Assembly (NCBI GenBank): GCA_005406025.1
Contig: BGZK01000217.1
Location: forward strand, 434,001 to 498,000
Direction of reading: 5' to 3'
From: Eumeta japonica
Taxonomy: Eukaryota > Arthropoda > Insecta > Lepidoptera > Psychidae
DNA: 64,000 nucleotides
Positions 56,090 to 64,000 of the stretch are shown here, piece after piece. Made by a program: the position numbers and the translations under genes. Positions within the stretch are counted from its first letter, which is position 1. Every line of letters begins with the position of its first letter. Under the pieces are notes generated by a model. That model searched no databases and was not told the origin of the DNA. It saw only the letters and a list, made by a program, of their open reading frames with translations.

Positions 56090-56840
56090 CATAGCTCCAT
56101 ACTTGATTTCTTAAATATTTTATTTATTTCTCTGTCTGTGGAGAGTTAGCATGTTATCCTCATATAGGAAGTTACTGAATTCGAAATTTGACCCTATGTG
56201 AATTAACCGATGAGTTTTTAAGTTAAATAAACCAAAAAACCATTCGCTTTGTGGTTCAGAGTGCACTCTTAAACCGTTGCACCTGCAGATTGTTAGTGCA
56301 ATTGTTACGACGGTCTTTAGCAGCCCCCCCAACACGCACAGTGTGGAGGGTTCGAGATGCAAGCGCCTCAGTCTATAGCCACCATAATGAAAATGTGTTT
56401 TGTATGTCTGTTTGTTCGAACTAATTGTCAGAAATGCCTAAACGGATTGTAAACGAATTTCAATGAAGTAGATTATCTTCTTCAATACGACATAGGCTAT
56501 ATTTTAGCGAGATATTTTCACGAATTTCAGAAAGATAGGAGCATTGTCTAACGGACAAGCAAAATCGATATCGGGACCGGCATCGAAATAGAGACTAGGA
56601 CGCGGTATCGAAACCGAGAGATAGATCGAAAACATGTAATTGCTAGATTTTAATTTATGCACAGTGAAGTGGGCGAGAACAGCCAGTCCGAAATAAAAAA
56701 GGTATTAATGGAGCGTATGAATTAGAAAATCTAAACACATCAGTTACATTACTATGTCACGATAATCTTCGTTTTAGTTAAAGATGAAAATTAAGCAAAG
56801 CATGTAAAATCTATAAACCTAGCATCGTCTAGGCGGTACA
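56090..56840. other. AT-rich DNA with a GGAATC-type tract
   Basis: At 56560-56630 lies a six-base-periodic tract (ATCGATATCGGGACCGGCAT) like the other Helitron-associated tracts, preceded near 56440 by AAACGGATTGTAAACG. It is probably a truncated copy of the same repeat. Confidence 0.4.
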
Positions 56841-56849
56841 TTTGACGAA

Positions 56850-57070
56850 CGCAATACGCGTGTGCACACTAACGCGCGCGATAGGCTCGCGGCCGCGCGC
56901 CGCCGCGAGCGTGCGGCGGGAGGTGCCCGCCCGCTTTGATGCGCCCCCGAAGATGCGTCTTAGCTCGCTAATAGCTCGAGAGCCTTGATTCGACCCTTTG
57001 TCGTACTGAGTGGTTTTAACGGAGCGCCCGCCGCCGCTGTGCTTTTATTCCTGAAAAGGAGCCGCCTTTG
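56850..57070. promoter_or_regulatory. CpG-rich non-repetitive block
   Basis: About 220 bp of very GC- and CpG-rich sequence in AT-rich surroundings. It includes an 8-bp inverted repeat GCTCGCGG / CCGCGAGC (56885-56892 and 56903-56910), and CGCCCGCCGCCGCTG near 57025. It encodes no convincing protein and matches no other repeat in the window. In insect genomes such islands often mark promoters or conserved enhancers of developmental genes; that is inference here. Confidence 0.35.
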
Positions 57071-57584
57071 ATGGCGATTATGTAATATTTTATCTGAGGT
57101 CTGCACGAGAACTCGTAATGCCCTTTTTGTGTTATTAATCTACTTACTGTATTTTTTTTTATCTCCTAAAGTTGATATAAACAAAGGGATTGAATTCAAT
57201 ACTATATCATAGATTCAATATTAAACTTGATATGTAAATGGCACGACGAACTTAATGTTCGTCTTCCACCCTGGTGTGAATTTATAATTGTTTTATTTCC
57301 TTAAAATATTGAAAGTCTACAATTTATACGAATTTTATTTCGTAGATATTTAGGACGCGGTAGGTACTCTGTGGTAACTAGTAATGGAAATCTAGAAATA
57401 CAATAAAATTATATAGAGAGTCAAATTACAAATATTGTACGTACTTTATTAAAATAATTAGCTCTGACATTTTATTTAAGGCTATACAGAGTTAGGTTTA
57501 TTTTAAATTTTGTCGTTTTCATCGCAGTCACTGTGGTAGAGCCATTCTCTGGCCAACTCGGCTGCAGTACAAAAATGGACCGCC

Positions 57585-58015
57585 TCGCGCCTGTGAAACA
57601 TTAGACTTACAAAATACCATAATTTCGTTCGACCAGTGAGAATACCGGTGGCCCACTATCATCAACCCGATATCTTACCATTAGATATTCAATCCCAATT
57701 CCCTTTAGGTAGGTAACTCCTCTGGGGTTACTGGTATCCATGGGTGGCGGTGACTATTTACTGTAACTACTCGCCTGCTCGTTTGCCCCACGACTATACT
57801 AAGAAAAAAAAAATCATAATCACACAAGCGATGCATGCGACTAAAACTTCACCATAATGTCATCTATCTATATACATATAAGCTGATGTGTGTGTGTATG
57901 TTCATGCAGGTAATCTTCAGATTTACGTAGCGTGTTCATTCGGGTAATATTCATTCAGATTGACCTAGCGGGTGATCCTATGAAGTTTGGTAGCGATCAG
58001 ATCAATATAATTGTA
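57585..58015 (+). repeat. Dispersed lepidopteran-type repeats (second locus)
   Basis: 57640-57800 carries GGTGGCCCACTATC, TTAGATAT, ATCCATGGGTGGCGG and CTGCTCGTTTGCCCC, related to 43600-43800. 57845-58015 begins with CTATATACATATAAGCTGATG, contains GCGGGTGATC and GAAGTTTGGTAGCGAT, and is the inverse of 43835-43990. Confidence 0.55.
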
Positions 58016-58549
58016 TTTATTTTTTTGCACTATCAATGACTGTTCTGCTGTCGATCCACTATTGTTTTCATAACACCCATTACGTCGACACCTGCGTCGT
58101 ATATTTTCATTCTATTAATCTTTATATATAAAAATCCAGTGTCACGAGGAACTCTAAAACAACTCAACCAATCTTCATGAAACTGCATTTATGTGTAATT
58201 TGGTCCAACTTGAGAGATATATTCTGATAGGTGGCGTATTTATCAAGTACTTTTTAAAAATTTTTTTCAGGGATTTTATTGAATATTTTTTTCAGATTTC
58301 TCATCCAAAAATACACACAAACACAAATTTCATTTTTCCTTGACCCTCGTCCCCTCAATTGGTATAAGACGAACTGACAAAAATATCGCTTACCAATTCG
58401 CACCACATTAAATTTAAAATCATTACTATACTTCAAGACTTATGTTGGTAGCAATATCGAAATAGAAAATGGGATGTGGGACAGAATCCAAAGCCAGAAC
58501 TGGGTCCGAAATGGAAAATAAGACCGGGGTCAAAATTGAGTGTGGGATC

Positions 58550-61500
58550 CAGTGGCGTAGCTAGGTAACCAAGGGCCCTGGGGCAAATCAAAAAATGGGG
58601 CCCCACTGCTCTCTAAACTGATTAGGTTTTATCAAGTAAAAATATTAAATATACAAATACACTAAAAATGCTAAGCTTCTTTATCGTCAGCTCTTTTTTG
58701 TGCACTGCAGGGCAGGTAATAAGAATATTAGACAGTAACAACATAAATTACAATTAATATTTGGTGTAGGTATTGAGTAATAAAACGAAATAGAAAAGAT
58801 TTAAGAGTTTATTATATAAAGGTCGGACCTACCAACTGACTAAATAACAATTATATTTACAATCTTTTCCTAGCTTTAGTTTTCGCAAAAGTGTCAATGA
58901 CTTCGTTTAAATCCAGACTTGATGCGGTTTTGTTTTCAATTCCTATTAGCGATAAATGTTGGAGTCGAGTTTGGCCAATACTATTTCTTAAATAATTTTT
59001 TATTATTTTTAATTTGCTAAATAACCTTTCAGATGCTGCAGAAGTAACAGGAATTGTAAAGTATAATAATATTGCTGTAAATACTTCCGTTAGGTAGCGT
59101 TCTAGCACTCCATATTTGCTCATTATTTCGTTACATAATTGGTGAACAGTCCATATTTGAGTTAATTGAGGTAAAACTAGGTGGTAAATATTAATAAATT
59201 GAAGTGAAAAATTAGGGCCTATTATATCTGAATATTTTCTTTGGAATTCGTCACACTTTTGTAAAAAGTTGCTTCATCAATATGTAATAAAAATGTTGGT
59301 GTTAGAAAATCGAATGACAGACTGCGCTCATACCTGTAAAACGTGTATTTAGTTGAGCTATTAATGTGTCTAGTACATTATTGAAAATCTCAACTTTAAA
59401 TATTTCTTCTCTGTTTGGAAATCGGTGATCAGGAGCTAATTCATCAAAATGTTTTTTAACTTTCCTTTGCCTTTTTTCTTGAAAATGGGTATATATACCA
59501 TATTTTCTTGCAGTTTCACTGGCTTTGCACTTGAATAATTCGAAATCATTTCTATAAATTTGCAACTTTGCTTTCGTTTCTGCTAAAGCTTTACTTGCCT
59601 CGCCCAAATTGATGTCGCATTTTTGTAGAGTTTTTGATGCATAATTGATGTCGTTCAATACACTGTGCATAAATTCGCAAAGCAACACGAACTCGAAATT
59701 TAGAATTTTTGTTTTAATACTCTCTGCTTCATTACGCTCATCTTTATTAGGACTTTTTAGAACTGTTTTTGATAATGCTTTGATAATATCAAAAAAACGA
59801 AGTTTTATTGCAGATATCATATTGACCCTACTGGACCATCTAGTCGGATTTACTTTTTTTAGAGTGGTGTCCGATTCGCCACTGAATTTTGACAATAGAT
59901 CCCAACGTTTGATGCTGTTTCCGAAAAAGTTATATAAATCCTGCAACGTTGCAAAAAATTGTATTTCCACACAGCTGCTAACGGCATCATTTATCACCAA
60001 ATTTAAATTATGAGTGGCACAATGTACGTACTCCGCGTTAGGCTGGATATCCTTAATATGTTTCTGTACACCATTACACACCACTCATCACGCTGGCTCC
60101 ATCATAGCCTTGCCCCACACATTTTTTTAAATCAATATTTTTGTCGATAAATAACGTAGTTATTTGGTTGACTAAATCTGCTGCGCCATGTTTGGTGGCT
60201 GCATAAAAGCCTAGAAACACTTCTTTTACTCCTACATCAATTGACTGTCCATTTTCCGATCTGGTTATTACTGCATACCTCACAACAATGCTTAGCTGAT
60301 CTACCTTCGATATGTCCTGTGTCGTATCCATTATGATGACGAAGACGAAAACGGTGACGCCCTAATTTGTCCTAGTAGATGGGTTTCGAGTTTGGTCCCC
60401 AAAATCTCAATCATTTCATTCTGAATTGTTGCACTCAAATATCTTGTAGATCCTAAAAATATATAAAAAACATAAATTCAAAAAAGTCCTGATATTAAAC
60501 AGTTAATAATTATAAACGAAATAAAATAATAAAAAACTTGGAAATAAAAATTATTACCTTTGGGCATATCCAAAACTTGCCGCAAAATGTGATCATATCG
60601 GGCGACAAGCTCTACAAAGGACAGAAAATTTCCATGATATCCTTCCTGACTTAAGTCTTCTCGATGTCCTCTCAAAGCCAAAGAACTCTTTGCTAGGGTA
60701 AGTATGATATCGAATAACCTTTGAAGAACCATTTTCCAAAATGATGCTTCTTTGCGAATTTCATTTTCAAGTTCCTTGTCGATAGTATTAGAATAATTTT
60801 TTTTCCAAAATTCATACACAGTACATGCTTCCGAATGGCCACTCAAACAACTGTGTTGTTTAATTCTTTCTGATAAATGCTTCCAATCCCGAATTCCCAT
60901 ACACCAAACATTATTCCTTTGTGAAGCAAATAACCAGCAGGGCTGTCAATAAGCAGCGTCTAGTATTTTGGAATAACACAACCAAAAACGATTAACTGGT
61001 CCATATTTAGAACTCGAAACGTAGTACGATTTTGAAAAACATCTATTATTCTGGTTCATGTCTGTTGGAAAAGGTCCTGAAGGCTGTAAAGGCCCCATAT
61101 CAAGAATTTGACGTTTTTCGTTATCGCTTAATATTTTGTTCGTGAAGTTTCCCAAGTCATAAGAAGATTTATCGTATTCTTTTTAAAAAATTTAGAGGTC
61201 TGTGGTTCCTCCAAATCCTCCGCTCTTATGTGTGCCATGCAAACGTCATCCACGTTCACATGATCGGCGGCGGAGGTATCTCCAACTGCAGTAATTGTCG
61301 AATCTTCTTCAGTAGGCTTCTCAACCAACACTACAGTTACCACATTATTTGAGTCACTATCAATAGAAATATTTTGTCCAGAAGTACTTGCAGAAGACTG
61401 ACTAAAAAACTTGTCAATTTTGGACAATTTTTGTTTACTATCTTCTCTTCTTGGCGTTGTTTGCGTTTAAATGCACCACTGGGTTTCTTCTTATTGTCCA

Positions 61501-62081
61501 TAATTTTAGTTTTCTAATTTATTTATACAATACAATATTAGATCCTGTTGTTCACGACGACGTTAAAAGTAAAAGAAAAGAGAAACGTAATGATACGCTA
61601 CAAGGAAATCCCTGGCAAACATTTTATTGCCGCTAGTGTTACCACATTTAACGGTGGTAAAATCAAATAAAATTGAACTACTATATTGACCAGTATTAAA
61701 AAGTTTATTGAAATTAGCTTACTTACTCCTGATACAGCATTAATGTTTTTAACAGTTCGCGAAAAAAAAATCTTGACTCGAATTCACAATAAAACGCATA
61801 TCGATGAATAATAAAACAAACATATCGCTATCCGTCAAATTGACAACACTGCCAACCCATAGAAAGAATTTTGGGGGATTTCCTAGGTATAACTTTCGGA
61901 TTTCTCTCAACTGAGTTGTCACGATTAAAGTCGGGTTGCAACCTGTCATATTTATTTTGGAAATGGGAGAAATTTACAAAAGTTCAGGTCGATAGAGATT
62001 TTTGGTAAGGATTCGAGGGCCCCCTGAGCTTGAGGGCCCCGGGGCACTGCCCCACCTAGCCCCTAGGTAGCTACGCCACTG
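58550..62081 (-). mobile_element. Full-length hAT transposon (ZMYM1-like transposase)
   Basis: The 3,532-bp element begins CAGTGGCGTAGCTAGG and ends with the inverted CTAGGTAGCTACGCCACTG. An exact 8-bp target duplication, GTGGGATC, lies at 58542-58549 and 62082-62089. Subterminal GGGGCCCC-rich blocks are present at both ends, like those in the hAT MITE at 46616. The internal gene runs on the minus strand. Confidence 0.93.
58857..61501 (-). pseudogene. hAT transposase (ZMYM1-like / DUF4371 plus hAT dimerisation domain), frameshifted
   Basis: Read from an ATG at 61501. The N-terminal basic and acidic leader is followed by a TTF-type zinc-finger-like segment (GPLQPSGPFPTDM), the DUF4371 region (60900-60480, then after a 105-bp intron 60453-60557 with GT-AG ends), an RNase-H-like part with IIMDTTQDIS and GQGYDGASVMSG, and the C-terminal hAT dimerisation motif (VTSAASERLFSKLKIIKNYLR at 58970-59060). 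Frame breaks, each about one base, are seen near 61420, 61180, 60345, 60078 and 59305. It is therefore a non-functional transposase despite intact element ends. Confidence 0.85.
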
Positions 62082-62084
62082 GTG

Positions 62085-62360
62085 GGATCGTCATCAGAAT
62101 CGAGAGCCTAATCGGGATCGAAACACAAAAGATGAACGGATTGTTTGCCTTCGGCTTCGTCCAAATCAGAACTATGATCGTTGCGGAATCAGAATTGAAA
62201 GCGGGACGGGGAACAGAATCGAGAACGGAAACAAGATCACAATTAAAAGCGGGCTGAAATGAGTATGGGACTGGGGTTGAAAACGAGTGTAGGATCAGAA
62301 TCAGAATCAAAAGTGTGACTGGGATCGGAATCGAAAGCGAGACCGGGCTTGAAATTGACA
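62085..62360 (+). repeat. GGAATC-periodic tract (right half of the split Helitron)
   Basis: Purine-rich units such as GGGATCGAAACACAAAAG, GGAATCAGAATTG and GGATCAGAATCAGAATC recur with roughly six-base spacing. The left half is at 58450-58545. Long open frames on both strands here are a by-product of the periodicity. Confidence 0.6.
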
Positions 62361-62479
62361 TCGATGGATATAAAAGATGAAAAAATTTATTCTATATATG
62401 TCTATACTGACGGAGCTGTGGACATTAAATATATGGGCAAGAAAGTGCAGGACAACGTCTGCGGGTCAGCTAGTCTATA

Positions 62480-62869
62480 TAGAATTATGAATATTTCGTC
62501 TCCAACATATCTATTGTTAATGACATGTGTTTTTATAGTTTCTGGTATCATTGGAAAGCTCTTGAACTGAAATTGTGCTTTTTCATGATTTCGTATGTTT
62601 TTGGCGATAGTTGATTTGTTCATAGTTGATTTAAGCGGTAAAATTCTTTTAATCCGAAAGTTCGCGCGACGCAAGTAAGCAAGATCGAGTTAGCGATCTG
62701 TATCGAAGGCGGTTTCGGAGTCGCAGGCGAATTTGCAGAACACTTACGGGCCAAAAACGGAAAACTGTACCTGAATATATATATTGATAATTTTTCTTTG
62801 GCCACGTTAAAATCTCGTGTTACCTAATCGTGGGGACCGCCACATATTTATTCCCATGATATTATAAAA
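62480..62869. other. DNA between the Helitron and the CpG-rich end block
   Basis: No supported gene; composition is intermediate. Confidence 0.5.
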
Positions 62870-64000
62870 AAAGACATAAGTGTTTTAACTATGAAACAAA
62901 TATCCGCATACCCGTCCGTGCCATCGATACGGTCGCGAGTCCGGCCCCGAAATTACATCCCCCTAACGTCTGAGCTATGATTTCCTTTCGCCTCCTTTCG
63001 GGTACTTAAAAGTTTTCGCGTAACTCCGGTCCAAGTTCGCATGCGGGCCTCCGATGTCTCTCTGTGAAACTTTTATATCTGCAGACTGGATAAATATTTA
63101 GGGAGTTTTTTCCTTTCTCGTTATTCGCGGGAAAAATGTCAAACTAATATTTCCGATGCTCGATCTGAAGTTGCCTGATTGAAGGGCGCGGGGCGAGGGG
63201 ATGGGGGTGATTGAAGGTGGATCGCGGTTGTACGTAACTCTTTTTATGTCACGTCTCCTTTAAGTGAAGGGCCGGAGGGATGAATTAATGATTGAAAAGA
63301 TTTATTTCCTTTCATTCAAAACTAGAGTTCTCATTATCTACCGTATAGTTATTGTCGTATGTTGACAAACGTGTTGTTTAAATATTTCACAATATGTATG
63401 ACACAAATTTTGCACACGCGCAATTTATTATATCACTGTATCCAGTGAATGTATGTAAAATACTAATCACTATAGTGTTTTGAATGCTACTGGAACTTTG
63501 AATTTATAAAATTTTATATAAATAAACCATTAGTATTACTTTTGATATTTTTCGACACCCATGTATATGTATAAACGCATATATGTACATCTAAACGAAG
63601 TTCACAACAGGCAGGAAACACTATTCTAATTGAGTGCATCAAGTTCTGCACTACGCGAATCGCTAATAATAGTTTTTTTTATTTATTATAACTTTAACAG
63701 CAAACGCATAGAGTTGCACTGAGCTTTGATCTTCGGCCGTGGCGCGGATTCTCTCACTCGAGATGGAGCAAATTGACGAGCAACAATTAGCCGTCTGCCC
63801 TCCTTGGCCCTCTCGCTCCTCCCCCCCGCTCCCGCCGCCCGGCTAATCGACCGGTACAGTTAAGCGGACGGACTGCACTAATTGGCCGATAAGGCAAAAG
63901 GGTAAACATTCACCTTTGTGCCGCTGCCTCCGTCCGCTTCTGATCGCTCAGAGCGCGCGAGTGACGAGACACGAAACAATTGTGGAAATAGTCATCGTTG
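62870..64000. promoter_or_regulatory. GC-rich non-coding block with homeodomain-type sites
   Basis: Two GC-richer parts (62900-63290 and 63700-64000, reaching the window edge) flank an AT-rich middle. The second contains CAATTAG (63784-63790), GCTAATCG (63843-63850) and CTAATTGG (63878-63885), ATTA-core sites of the kind bound by homeodomain proteins, among pyrimidine-rich CTCCCCCCCGCTCC. No ORF or repeat explains it. It may be enhancer or promoter of a gene beyond the window. Confidence 0.35.

Larger units (their letters stand above)
58119..62473 (+). mobile_element. Helitron-like element interrupted by a hAT transposon
   Basis: The left part starts A|TCTTTATATATAAAAATCC at 58119. The right part ends at 62473 with GCAGGACAACGTCTGC, a hairpin, then GGGTCAG and CTAG|T. 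This TC…hairpin…CTAG|T layout between A and T is the Helitron signature. The two halves (58119-58549 and 62082-62473, about 0.82 kb joined) both carry the GGAATC-periodic tract, which the hAT insertion splits. No replicase gene is present, so it is non-autonomous. Confidence 0.65.

Noticed and set aside
59645..60013. Plus-strand frame of 122 codons
   Set aside because: Antisense shadow of the hAT transposase frame on the minus strand.
62071..62361. Minus-strand open frame in a Pro/Ile/Ser-rich pattern
   Set aside because: By-product of the same periodic tract next to the hAT insertion.
1..64000. CRISPR arrays, bacterial operons or phage-like modules
   Set aside because: None seen; gene structure with introns and the repeat types are those of an insect nuclear genome.

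Overview
The window looks like insect, most likely lepidopteran, nuclear DNA. It is strongly AT-rich. It carries one large multi-exon gene with insect-like protein sequence, and its interspersed repeats are of types I associate with moths and butterflies: Helitron-like elements ending in CTAG, hAT elements, and a repeat containing CCGGCAACGCACT followed by ATCCATGGG. The species cannot be named from this sequence alone.

Left half (about 2.9-38.7 kb, + strand). One gene fills this part: the orthologue of BTAF1/Mot1 (Hel89B in Drosophila), the Swi2/Snf2-family ATPase that removes TATA-binding protein from DNA. I placed 31 coding exons (3537-38273). Every junction keeps reading frame, and together they encode about 1,872 residues plus a few N-terminal residues whose exon I could not place; human BTAF1 is about 1,850. 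The N-terminal two thirds is HEAT-repeat scaffold. The last eight exons hold the two-lobed ATPase with [25 protein letters not shown] and DRAHRIGQ motifs. One intron uses a GC-AG donor. A GC-richer block with two CACGTG boxes (2870-3490) precedes the first placed exon and is the probable promoter region. Introns carry LINE tails, two MITEs, a Harbinger-like fragment and a Helitron-like end.

Middle (38.7-47.5 kb). AT-rich intergenic DNA with an unidentified GC-richer ORF cluster (41.8-42.55 kb), a dispersed repeat, a mariner transposase fragment and a small hAT MITE with target-site duplication. A possible non-coding first exon of another gene ends with a good donor at 47737; no coding exon for it was found.

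Right third (47.7-64 kb). A transposon-rich stretch holds a Tigger/pogo-like remnant, a third LINE tail, a minus-strand Helitron-like element containing a MITE, and a Helitron-like element split by a full-length hAT transposon. The hAT has matched termini and a perfect 8-bp target duplication, but its ZMYM1-like transposase gene is broken by several frameshifts. CpG-rich, non-repetitive blocks at 56.85-57.07 and 62.87-64.0 kb contain homeodomain-type core sites and may be promoter or enhancer sequence of a neighbouring developmental gene.

No rRNA, functional tRNA, CRISPR array or prokaryotic feature was seen. I did not find a convincing new gene system. The most informative structures are the nested hAT-in-Helitron, the GC-AG intron and the non-coding CpG-rich blocks.
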